This document shows positions 1 to 6,362 of a stretch of DNA of 8,318 nt, one piece after another. The notes beneath the pieces were generated by a model. That model searched no databases. It was given only the letters and a program-made list of their open reading frames with translations, and had not been told where the DNA came from. The DNA comes from Cupriavidus sp. (lineage in GTDB: Bacteria > Pseudomonadota > Gammaproteobacteria > Burkholderiales > Burkholderiaceae). Each line of letters starts with the position of its first letter. Position 1 is the first letter of the stretch. The translations under genes were made by a program, and so were the position numbers. Location of the stretch: assembly GCA_013362725.1 (NCBI GenBank), contig JABFVP010000093.1, forward strand, positions 1-8,318, read 5' to 3'.

Positions 1-405
1 CAGTCCCTGCACGCGGTTGCGCTGCCCGGTGCGGATGCTGCGCCGGCCGAAGATGTCGCGGGAGAAGGCATAGTCACTGGGCAACAGCACGGCTTCGGCG
101 CCCACGATGGCGCGGGCGCACAGGCCGGATGCCGCCTCGGCGGCGGTCGGCACGAAGGCGCCGTTCACGCGGACCAGCGGTGCCAGCGACAGCTCGGCCG
201 CGGCCATGCCGGCTTGCCCGGGCCGCGCCGGCTGCGCCGCCAGCTGCGCGCGCAAGCCCGCCGCCACGGCGCCAACATCCAGGGTGTGTTCGCCATCGAT
301 GGGCAGCGGGCCGGTATCACGTTGCCGGCGCCATTCCAGCAGTGCCGGCGCCAGCGGCAGCGCCAGCACCAGCAAGGTCAGCAACGCAAGCGTCAGGGGC
401 CACAC
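1..405 (-). CDS. Membrane-anchored protein of unknown function, partial (C-terminus beyond left edge)
   Basis: An open frame of 135 codons without a stop starts at a GTG (405-403) and runs out of the window. The start is supported by a strong Shine-Dalgarno AGGGGAG six bases upstream and by its position 2 nt after the glycosyltransferase stop, typical of translational coupling. Residues 3-22 are one hydrophobic segment rich in Leu and Ala, followed by a basic stretch (EWRRQR), which fits an N-terminal membrane anchor or uncleaved signal. Residues 31-95 are Ala-rich. The last 35 visible residues (around AIVGAEAVLLPSDYAF and DIFGRRSIRTGQRNRVQGL) have the short strand-turn spacing seen in beta-helical, bactofilin-like proteins, but this is a weak impression and no catalytic motif is visible. 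Gene order suggests an accessory role in the polysaccharide pathway. Confident that it is a gene; function unknown. Confidence 0.65.
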   Translation of the reverse strand, partial: MWPLTLALLTLLVLALPLAPALLEWRRQRDTGPLPIDGEHTLDVGAVAAGLRAQLAAQPARPGQAGMAAAELSLAPLVRVNGAFVPTAAEAASGLCARAIVGAEAVLLPSDYAFSRDIFGRRSIRTGQRNRVQGL

Positions 406-407
406 CT

Positions 408-1976
408 TCAGCTCCCCTGCCGGTAGCGCGTGGTCTTGTCCCAGCGCATCTCGCGGCGCAGCAGCGGGTCCAGCAACACCTGGTCGGCGATGGCGCGCGA
501 CACGGCCAGCACGCTGACCAGGAAGCCGAAGTAATTCAACGGCAGCAGGCAGATGCGGGCGCGGCTGCCGTCCAGGTACACCGCGGCGGCGATCTCAAAG
601 AACGCGGCAAAATTGCCAAGCGCGCCGTACGACATCAGTGCGAACAGGACGAGCGTCTCGCCCAGCAGCGGCAGGCCGCCGGCATAGAACAGAAGGATGG
701 CCAGCAGCCAGCCGGCCAGCATCACCGGTGCCATCATGTAGATGCCCAGCAGCGCCAGGCCGTCGATCCGCTCGAGCAGGCCGTGATCGCGGCAGCGCGC
801 CATGCTCAGGGCGTGCCGGTAGAGCGCCTGGTTGTGTCCCTTGGTCCAGCGCTTGATCTGCCGTACGCGCACCGCCCAGCTTTCGGGCACTTCTTCATAG
901 CATTCGGACCAGTTCTGGTAGACCGTCTTCCAGTTGGCCAGCAGCAGGCGGTAGGTCAGGTCGGTGTCTTCGGCCAGCACATCGTCGTGCCAGCCACCGG
1001 CGGCGCGCAGCGCGCGCATGCGGATGCCGCCCACGGTGCCGCCATACTGCGGCACCAGGTTCAGGTTCATGCGCGCCTGCTGGTCAACCTGGTAGCCGCC
1101 GGAGCGCTCGAGGTCCAGCAGCCGCGTCAGCAGGTTGCTGCCGAGGTTCATCGGCACCACGCGCCCCATGGTGGCGCCCACTTCGGGATCGAAGTAAGGC
1201 GCCACCAGTTGCTTGAGCAGGCCGATCGGTGGCAGGTAGTCGGCATCGAAGACGACGATGATCTCGCTGGTCACGGTCTCGCACGCATCCTTGAGCGCGG
1301 CGGCCTTGCCAGGCTTGCCGCCGGTGCGGTGGAACGGCGTGATGCGCCCCGGGTGCTGCGCCACGACCGCGTCGATGATCTCGCGGGTGCGGTCGGTGGA
1401 GCGGTCGTTGACCGGCATGATGGTGAGGCGCTCGCTCGGGTAGTCGGCGCGCAGCAGGCATGCCAGCGAGCCGGCGATCACGGCCTCTTCGTTATGCGCG
1501 GCGACCATCACCGTCAGCATCGGCCAGTCGGCGATATCGATGTCGAGGTAAGGGTGGCGTTGCTTGCCGAACAGGCGGTTCAGCGTGAACACGTAGTGCC
1601 GCACGGCATAGAACACCACCAGGACGACGATCAGCGCCAGCAGGGTGGTGAGCAGCGCGACCAGGGCATGCCCCCCCGCCTGTGCCGTTGGCCGGCCCGC
1701 CGGGGCCGGTGGCCAGGTGCGCGCGGGCGGCGCGGCCGGCTCCAGCGTATCGGCGGACACCCCATGGGCGGACAGGGTGTCGACATAAGCCATCGCCAGC
1801 GCCACGGTCTGGGCGCCCGGGTCGTACAAGTTTTCCGCCATGGCTTCGGCCATAGCGCCGGGCGCGGTCTGCGCGGCGCCGGGTTCAACGATCAGGGTAT
1901 CGGCCTGCAGCGGCACGGAGGCGCTGCATACAAGCCATCCGTACAGCAGCAGCAAGTAGCGACAGGCCAGGCGCAT
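408..1976 (-). CDS. Membrane family 2 glycosyltransferase, processive polysaccharide synthase type
   Basis: A 522-residue inner-membrane glycosyltransferase predicted to polymerise a nucleotide-activated sugar. The GT-A domain spans about residues 150-380: the NDRSTD nucleotide-binding loop (Asp191), the DAD metal-binding motif (244-246), the EDTD acceptor/base motif (Glu336-Asp337) and QIKRW (373-377), the QxxRW signature of processive synthases such as cellulose, hyaluronan and PNAG synthases. One transmembrane segment precedes the domain (about 104-127) and about three follow it (406-431, 439-466, 473-495). Unusually, residues 1-25 look like a signal peptide (cut likely after LQA, residue 25), followed by about 75 Ala/Pro-rich residues that would be periplasmic before the first helix. 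The ATG has an AAGGG Shine-Dalgarno about 8 nt upstream. No PilZ domain is visible. It sits directly after the deacetylase gene. The family is certain; the sugar substrate is not determinable from sequence. Confidence 0.93.
   Translation of the reverse strand: MRLACRYLLLLYGWLVCSASVPLQADTLIVEPGAAQTAPGAMAEAMAENLYDPGAQTVALAMAYVDTLSAHGVSADTLEPAAPPARTWPPAPAGRPTAQAGGHALVALLTTLLALIVVLVVFYAVRHYVFTLNRLFGKQRHPYLDIDIADWPMLTVMVAAHNEEAVIAGSLACLLRADYPSERLTIMPVNDRSTDRTREIIDAVVAQHPGRITPFHRTGGKPGKAAALKDACETVTSEIIVVFDADYLPPIGLLKQLVAPYFDPEVGATMGRVVPMNLGSNLLTRLLDLERSGGYQVDQQARMNLNLVPQYGGTVGGIRMRALRAAGGWHDDVLAEDTDLTYRLLLANWKTVYQNWSECYEEVPESWAVRVRQIKRWTKGHNQALYRHALSMARCRDHGLLERIDGLALLGIYMMAPVMLAGWLLAILLFYAGGLPLLGETLVLFALMSYGALGNFAAFFEIAAAVYLDGSRARICLLPLNYFGFLVSVLAVSRAIADQVLLDPLLRREMRWDKTTRYRQGS
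412..418 (-). promoter_or_regulatory. Ribosome binding site for the GTG-started gene
   Basis: AGGGGAG on the minus strand lies inside the last codons of the glycosyltransferase gene, with a 6-nt spacer to the GTG at 405. It decides the start of the edge gene, which has no nearby ATG, and implies coupling to translation of the upstream gene. Confidence 0.65.
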
Positions 1977-2035
1977 GACGACGACCCTTCAGTATTTGGT
2001 TCACACGCGGCACGGGCGCGCCTGTCGCTGCGCGG

Positions 2036-2081
2036 TGATGCGCGCCGGCAGGCGGGCCGCGCTTTGCGGCCCGGCGCATCA
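2036..2081 (-). repeat. Intergenic hairpin overlapping the deacetylase stop codon
   Basis: Nested inverted repeat between the deacetylase and glycosyltransferase genes. The outer arms TGATGCG (2036-2042) and CGCATCA (2075-2081) pair perfectly. The inner arms GGGCCGC (2054-2060) and GCGGCCC (2066-2072) enclose a 5-nt loop, with an unpaired bulge on one side. The outer arm contains the deacetylase stop codon (2081-2079). No U-tract follows on the minus strand, so it is more likely an mRNA-stabilising or attenuating structure within the operon than a terminator. Confidence 0.6.
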
Positions 2082-3917
2082 GAGCTTGCTCGCGACAAAC
2101 GTCAGCGACGTCCCGCCCAGTGAAGTCACGATCCAGTTGTTGGCATCGAAGGTAACGAGGCCGAGGCCGCCGGTGACCACCGGCTGGATGAAGCCCGTGC
2201 GCGGCAGCACCCACGTCATGTCGGTCAGGTCGGTCGGGTGCGAGGCCTGGAATACCCAGGTGATGCCGTTGTCGGTGGCCTGCCAGCTGATCTGGTCGCG
2301 CCGCTGTTCGAACCTGGAGAGCGTATCCATGGTGTACCAGCTGAACTGCCCGGTCAGCGCCAGCGACGCGGCGCGGCTGAACAGCGCGCTCAACACAGTC
2401 GGATAATCCTCGGCGCCGAGGGGGTGCATGTAGATGAGCCGGCTGGTGCGGTTCTTGACCACGAAGTCGATCAGTTGCCGGTACCAGGTGGTGACGCTGC
2501 CCGACGGCACGTTGAACTCCTCGAACTCCTCGAAGGTCGCATACTGGCCGAACGGCATCACCGGGAAGGCGCGGATGTTCTGGTTGCTCAGCACGCCGTC
2601 GCGATAGCTGCGCGTCGGCGCCATGCCGGTGTGGCCAAGGAAGTAGTAGCCGGTGTTGCCGTTGGCTTCCAGCCAGTCGACCGACCATTGCGGCGTGTTG
2701 CCTTCCGGCGCGGCATATTCGACGGCCGGCCTGCCTGTCACCGCTTCAACGCTTTGCTTGTTCAGCTCCAGATATTGCTGGAACGTGGCCTGGTTGCCTT
2801 CACTGGCGTTGCCGCCCCAGTAGTCGTGGATCCATCCGCCATGGCTGCCGATCTTGTGGCCCTTGGATTGCAGAAACAGCAGCAGCTGCTGGGCCGTGGC
2901 GTTCTGCGACAGCTTGATGCCGAGGCCATCGCCAAAGGTGACCTGATCCGGGCCCGCGGTCACGGAGACCGAGAACGGGCCGTTGTTGAAGACGCCCCAG
3001 CTCTTGAGCTTGAGCGCGGGCGCGATCTGGTCGCCGGCGCAGAAATGCATGTTCAACACCAGCCCGGCGCGACCCTTGGGCTGTGCCGACAGCCGCGGCA
3101 GCTTCATCAGGTTGACGGCAAAGTAGCGCAGGAAGCCATGCATCAGCATGCCGTCGGTCTGGCCCTTGAGGTACGACAGCGGCAGGTTGACGAACAGCAC
3201 GCTGCCGGTGCCGAAGTTGCGCAGGCCGGCCACCAGCCCGAAGTTCGGCGAGGTCAGCAGTGCCGAGCCGGAATAGCTGCCTTGCGTCACGAAGCTGGGA
3301 TAGGTCAGGAAGCCATAGACATAGCCCGAGATGCCCTCGACCGGATCGGTGCTGTTGTTGGTGGACCACCGCATCGACTTGCCGGGCGGCACCTGGATGT
3401 TTCGCAGCGTGCTGCTCAGGCCCGTGACCGGCCCCAGGCCGATCATATTGCCAAGCAGCGAGTCATAGAGCACGTAGTCGACGCCGGCAAGGTTGCTGAG
3501 CCGGCTTTTTTGCGACGCGTAGAAGCCCGTGGTGGTGAGCGCGCCGAAGTCATACACCAGCATGACCTTGCCGCCCAGGCTGGTGTAGCTTTCCAGCGCG
3601 GCGATCAGCGCGTCGCTGGCATTCACATGCACCTGGTCGGGCAGGATGATGCCGGGGAACTGTGCCGGGGTGACACCCTGCAGCAGCTGGCTGTCGCTGA
3701 TCACGGTAAGCTTCAGGCCCTCTTCCAGCGCTGCGTCCTGCCACGCCGAGACGCGGGCGTCGGGCAGCGCCATGCCGTCTGGCACCAGCAGCGCGATCTG
3801 GTTGGTGGCGGCGCGAGCCGCCGTGGGCAGGGCCAGGGACAGCGCCGCCAATACCATCAGCAGCATGACGCGGCCATTTCGCAGCCGTTGCAGCAACGCG
3901 TACAGTGGGTTGGGCAT
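2079..3917 (-). CDS. Exported polysaccharide deacetylase-like protein (divergent CE4 type)
   Basis: A 612-residue protein. The ATG at 3917 is chosen over an in-frame ATG at 4103 because it has a GGAGAAG ribosome site and is followed at once by a classic signal peptide (hydrophobic 18-30, cut likely after ARA, residue 36). Residues 38-130 look like a Rossmann/amidotransferase-like domain (IALLVPDG, VISDSQLL, GGKVMLVYDFG). Residues 283-535 resemble the NodB/CE4 fold: SHGGWIH gives the metal-binding His pair (359, 364), APEG (403-406) fits motif 3, and YMHPLG (His498) fits the late catalytic His motif. Motif 1, normally with two adjacent Asp, reads NMHFCAGD (289-296), so the usual catalytic Asp is not evident. 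Residues 540-612 look like a C-terminal beta domain. Likely role: periplasmic N-deacetylation or binding of the polymer made by the neighbouring synthase. Activity is uncertain because of motif 1. Confidence 0.85.
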   Translation of the reverse strand: MPNPLYALLQRLRNGRVMLLMVLAALSLALPTAARAATNQIALLVPDGMALPDARVSAWQDAALEEGLKLTVISDSQLLQGVTPAQFPGIILPDQVHVNASDALIAALESYTSLGGKVMLVYDFGALTTTGFYASQKSRLSNLAGVDYVLYDSLLGNMIGLGPVTGLSSTLRNIQVPPGKSMRWSTNNSTDPVEGISGYVYGFLTYPSFVTQGSYSGSALLTSPNFGLVAGLRNFGTGSVLFVNLPLSYLKGQTDGMLMHGFLRYFAVNLMKLPRLSAQPKGRAGLVLNMHFCAGDQIAPALKLKSWGVFNNGPFSVSVTAGPDQVTFGDGLGIKLSQNATAQQLLLFLQSKGHKIGSHGGWIHDYWGGNASEGNQATFQQYLELNKQSVEAVTGRPAVEYAAPEGNTPQWSVDWLEANGNTGYYFLGHTGMAPTRSYRDGVLSNQNIRAFPVMPFGQYATFEEFEEFNVPSGSVTTWYRQLIDFVVKNRTSRLIYMHPLGAEDYPTVLSALFSRAASLALTGQFSWYTMDTLSRFEQRRDQISWQATDNGITWVFQASHPTDLTDMTWVLPRTGFIQPVVTGGLGLVTFDANNWIVTSLGGTSLTFVASKL

Positions 3918-3920
3918 GGT

Positions 3921-3927
3921 CTTCTCC
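3921..3927 (-). promoter_or_regulatory. Ribosome binding site deciding the deacetylase start
   Basis: GGAGAAG on the minus strand. The GGAG core is separated by 6 nt from the ATG at 3917. The site and the signal peptide that follows argue against the upstream in-frame ATG at 4103, whose extra 62 residues are Arg/Pro-rich and overlap the preceding gene. Confidence 0.7.
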
Positions 3928-3996
3928 GAGCGCGATGTATGTGGAAGCAGCCTTGCCGGGCGCAGCCGCGCGGTGACGGCAGGGCACGTCAGGCGA

Positions 3997-4019
3997 TGCC
4001 GCGGCGAGGCGCCGCGGCA
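3997..4019 (-). repeat. Perfect 9-bp hairpin between small exported gene and deacetylase gene
   Basis: TGCCGCGGC (3997-4005) and GCCGCGGCA (4011-4019) are perfect inverted repeats with a 5-nt loop. It lies 11 nt after the stop of the small exported gene. No run of U follows in the minus-strand direction, so intrinsic termination is unlikely. It could stabilise the upstream mRNA end or tune expression of the downstream genes. Confidence 0.6.
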
Positions 4020-4029
4020 CTGGCGGGAA

Positions 4030-4362
4030 TCAGTCCGGCTCGGCGTTCGGTGCCGGCGCCAGCGTGTAGGACCCGGTCCGCACCCTGGGGCCCGCCACGG
4101 CATTGCTCAGGGCCTTCTTCGTCAGCTTGTCCTTCAGCGCCCGGTTCTTGCTCGGCGCATGGGCTTCGAAGGTGAAATCAAGCTGGCTGCCATGCTGGTA
4201 CCCTTTCAGCCCGCCGGGATTCGCCGGACTGGCCTGAAGGTAGACCGGGCTGCCGGCCACGGCCGCCGCCGCTTCTTCGGTCAACGCAGCCCGGGCCGAA
4301 GGCAAGGCCAGGGCGGCGGCGAGGGCGACGACGGCTGCCATGCCGATACGTGAGCGCTTCAT
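4030..4362 (-). CDS. Small exported protein of unknown function
   Basis: A 110-residue protein with a clear signal peptide: MKRSR, a hydrophobic core at about 8-20, and likely cleavage after PSARA (residue 25), leaving about 85 residues. AGGAG lies 7 nt before the ATG. The mature part has an Ala-rich start, a central part with beta-like character (SQLDFTFEAH), a basic patch (KNRALKDKLTKK, 72-83) and a Pro/Ala-rich tail. It has no Cys, so it is neither a lipoprotein nor disulfide-bonded, and no transmembrane helix remains after cleavage. It lies 106 nt after wecB and 112 nt before the deacetylase gene on the same strand. Position suggests a periplasmic accessory factor of the polysaccharide pathway, but I do not recognise the family. 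The signal peptide and ribosome site make it a credible gene. Confidence 0.78.
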   Translation of the reverse strand: MKRSRIGMAAVVALAAALALPSARAALTEEAAAAVAGSPVYLQASPANPGGLKGYQHGSQLDFTFEAHAPSKNRALKDKLTKKALSNAVAGPRVRTGSYTLAPAPNAEPD

Positions 4363-4468
4363 TGCGTTGCTCCTGCGGTAAGCAACCAGGCCGGCCGTGG
4401 CCGAAGCGTGGATGCGCGGATTGTCTGGGTTGTGGCGCTTGTGCCGGTCGGGGCGGACCTGGTCCCGG

Positions 4469-5644
4469 CTACTGGCTGGTCACGCCGGCGGCAAGACCGG
4501 CGCGCGTGCCGCTGTCCTGCGCGCCGCCCTGCAGCGCCAGCACGATGCGTTCGCTTGCCCGGCCATCGCCAAACGGGTTGTGCGCGCGCGACATGCGTGC
4601 ATACTCATCGGCGTCATTGAGCAACTGCTCGGCCGCGGCAATCAGGCGCTCCGGGTCCGTGCCAACCAGCCGCGCCGTGCCCGCGGCGACGGCTTCGGGC
4701 CGCTCGGTGGTCTCGCGCGTCACCAGCACCGGCTTGCCGAGTGCGGGCGCCTCTTCCTGGATGCCGCCGGAATCCGTGACGATCAGATGCGCGCGCGACA
4801 TCAGGTAGACAAAGGGCAGGTACTCCTGGGGCTCGATCAGGTGGATGTCCGGATGCCCGCTAAGGATCGCCTGCACGGGCGCGCGCACACGTGGGTTCAG
4901 GTGCACCGGATAGACGAACTGCAGCTCGGGGTTGCGATCCGCGAGCGCTCGCAGCGCCGTGAACAGGCGCTCGAACGGCGCGCCGAAATTCTCGCGCCGG
5001 TGTCCGGTCACCAGCACCAGCCGGCGCGAATCGTCGAGGAAGGGGTAGCGTCCGGTCAGTTCGCGGTGCAGCACGATGTCGCTGTCCAGCCGGGCCTTGA
5101 CCTGCAGCAGCGCGTCGATACCGGTGTTGCCGGTCAGGCTGACCCGGATCGGGTCGACGCCCTCGCGCAGCAGCGTTTCCTGCGCTTGCTGCGTCGGCGC
5201 GAAGTGCCAGGCGGCCATCACGTCGGTGACGCGCCGGTTCATCTCCTCGGGCCAGGGTGCGCCCAGGTTGCCGGTGCGCAGCCCCGCCTCGACGTGTCCG
5301 ACGGCAACATTGCGGTAAAACGCGGCAAGCGTGGCTGCCAGCGTGGTGGTGGTGTCGCCATGGACCAGCACCGCGTCGGGCAGGTATTGACCGAGCACCG
5401 CATGCACGCCCGACAGCACGCGCGTGGTGATGTCGCTCAGGCTTTGGCCCTGGCTGATGACGTTGAGATCGAAATCCGGTTCGATGTCGAACAGACGCAA
5501 CACCTGGTCGAGCATCTGGCGATGCTGACCCGTCACGCAGACCCGCAACTCGAAGCTGCCGGAGGCCCTCAGGCGGTGGATCAGCGGCGCCATCTTGATG
5601 GCTTCCGGCCGGGTTCCGAATACAGCCAGCTCTTTCTTCGGCAT
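4469..5644 (-). CDS. wecB: UDP-N-acetylglucosamine 2-epimerase (non-hydrolysing)
   Basis: A 391-residue cytoplasmic enzyme interconverting UDP-GlcNAc and UDP-ManNAc. It is close over its whole length to E. coli WecB (376 residues, compared from memory): FGTRPEAIKMAPL at the N-terminus, VLVHGDTTTTLA, GHVEAGLRTG, PWPEE, VTGHRREN, YPVHLNP, TDSGGIQEEAP and AHNPFGDG. The residues equivalent to E. coli Asp95, Glu117, Glu131 and His213 are Asp97, Glu119, Glu133 and His215, so catalysis should be intact. The C-terminus carries about 15 extra Gly/Ala-rich residues. The ATG at 5644 aligns with the family start; the Shine-Dalgarno is weak (AAAGAGA, 5 nt spacer). It is the first gene of the minus-strand cluster. 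In this context it probably supplies UDP-ManNAc for an exopolysaccharide rather than enterobacterial common antigen, since no other wec gene is visible. Confidence 0.97.
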   Translation of the reverse strand: MPKKELAVFGTRPEAIKMAPLIHRLRASGSFELRVCVTGQHRQMLDQVLRLFDIEPDFDLNVISQGQSLSDITTRVLSGVHAVLGQYLPDAVLVHGDTTTTLAATLAAFYRNVAVGHVEAGLRTGNLGAPWPEEMNRRVTDVMAAWHFAPTQQAQETLLREGVDPIRVSLTGNTGIDALLQVKARLDSDIVLHRELTGRYPFLDDSRRLVLVTGHRRENFGAPFERLFTALRALADRNPELQFVYPVHLNPRVRAPVQAILSGHPDIHLIEPQEYLPFVYLMSRAHLIVTDSGGIQEEAPALGKPVLVTRETTERPEAVAAGTARLVGTDPERLIAAAEQLLNDADEYARMSRAHNPFGDGRASERIVLALQGGAQDSGTRAGLAAGVTSQ

Positions 5645-5662
5645 GTCGGTCTCTTTGGTCTG

Positions 5663-5687
5663 GACAGCAAATGCTGTCGGGTTTTTT
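5663..5687 (+). terminator. Terminator-like hairpin plus T-run in the wecB leader (orientation opposite to wecB)
   Basis: GACAGCA (5663-5669) and TGCTGTC (5672-5678) form a perfect inverted repeat; as RNA this is a 6-bp stem with an AAAT loop. On the plus strand it is followed by GGG and seven T (5681-5687), the form of a short intrinsic terminator. No plus-strand gene ends here, because wecB lies to the left on the minus strand. It may stop antisense transcription across wecB. Alternatively it is a protein-binding palindrome 18 nt upstream of the wecB ATG. The stem is short, so the call is tentative. Confidence 0.4.
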
Positions 5688-5880
5688 TACGAGAGGCGGT
5701 GTCGGAAGCCGGCATCGGGCCGGTGCACGCATGTTGATGGCTGCCTGTGCCCTTCCGGGCGAAGGCATAGCGACGGCCGTGCCAGCGGACCGGAGTGCCT
5801 TGATCCGCGAGGCTCTTGCGTCCATGGCCGGCTTCGCCGGGCGCCCGCGCGATTCGGGGTGGTTACAGGTCCGTGACAAA

Positions 5881-5899
5881 CGGTGTACGAAATACACCG
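5881..5899. promoter_or_regulatory. Palindrome, candidate operator in the wecB-icd intergenic region
   Basis: CGGTGTA (5881-5887) and TACACCG (5893-5899) are perfect 7-bp inverted arms around CGAAA. The symmetry and 12-nt centre-to-centre arm spacing fit a dimeric transcription factor site. It lies directly upstream, in minus-strand sense, of a TTGTCA hexamer (5879-5874), so it could control the polysaccharide operon. No specific regulator can be named from the sequence. Confidence 0.4.
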
Positions 5900-6212
5900 G
5901 GCGAGGCAGTGGGCCAGCACCGTCATGCCAGCGGCAACCGTGCGCCGAAGCGCGAAAGACACAGATTGGTGCGCCATCTGCCACTTGGAACCAAAAGCGG
6001 CGTTTCCGCCCTGAAACGTTCGCCGGAGTTCCGGAATGCACCACGCCTGTTGTGGTCGACAAGGCGGATAGGGCAGTCGATTTGAGCCGGTTTCGGTGCG
6101 CGGCGCCCGGGAATGTGCGGCACTCGCCTTCCGTTGCAAGAAAAAAGGCGGATAGACGAGCGCCAGGCACTGTGCTTACGCGACGTCACCTACTCCCTTT
6201 GGTCCGGCCGAG

Positions 6213-6288
6213 TTCCTGTGAGCTGCGCTGCATTCGGTTGCCAGGATGAAACCTCGTGCAGATCAGATCTAACTGCGACTTACAGGAA
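6213..6288. repeat. Long-range inverted repeat, possible structured RNA
   Basis: TTCCTGTGAG (6213-6222) pairs with CTTACAGGAA (6279-6288): ten consecutive pairs with one G-U wobble in plus-strand RNA, closing a 56-nt loop. The loop contains a further small palindrome, AGATCAGATCT (6260-6270). It sits about 180 nt upstream of icd and before the predicted icd promoter, so it is not in the icd leader. It is not a tRNA: there is no T-arm consensus and no cloverleaf. It could be a small RNA or a DNA-level repeat. Confidence 0.35.
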
Positions 6289-6362
6289 GCGGGCCGGTGG
6301 CGGGCGCCTCCGCGACAAGCCGGGGTAGAAGAAAGGCCTTGACGGCGTAGATTTTCAGTCTC

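Noticed and set aside
129..2123. Long plus-strand open frame (664 codons) antisense to the glycosyltransferase
   Set aside because: Its translation is low-complexity, rich in Arg, Ala, Gln and His, with no domain. It is a shadow of GC-biased codons of a clearly recognisable minus-strand gene.
3918..4103. Upstream in-frame extension of the deacetylase to an ATG at 4103
   Set aside because: It would add 62 Arg/Pro-rich residues before a signal peptide and overlap the small exported gene. The ATG at 3917 has a good ribosome site.
2238..4175. Long plus-strand open frame (645 codons) antisense to the deacetylase gene
   Set aside because: Same composition artefact: no motif, and the opposite strand encodes a protein with a signal peptide and CE4-type motifs.
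4397..5737. Plus-strand open frame (446 codons) antisense to wecB
   Set aside because: The minus strand carries full WecB conservation; the plus frame has no recognisable content.
5828..5840. GC hairpin CCGGC-TTC-GCCGG as a terminator
   Set aside because: Short stem and no T-run on either side; such repeats are common by chance at this GC content.
6125..6150. Intrinsic terminator from CGCCTT/AAGGCG plus the A-run
   Set aside because: The A/T run lies inside the 14-nt loop, not after the stem, on either strand, and the stem is only 6 bp.
5671..6249. Plus-strand open frame of 192 codons in the intergenic region
   Set aside because: No ribosome site and an Arg/Pro/Ser-rich sequence without domain character; it starts inside the wecB leader palindrome.
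6213..6288. tRNA gene (length 76 nt with paired ends)
   Set aside because: No T-arm consensus, no anticodon arm and no D-arm; only the ends pair.
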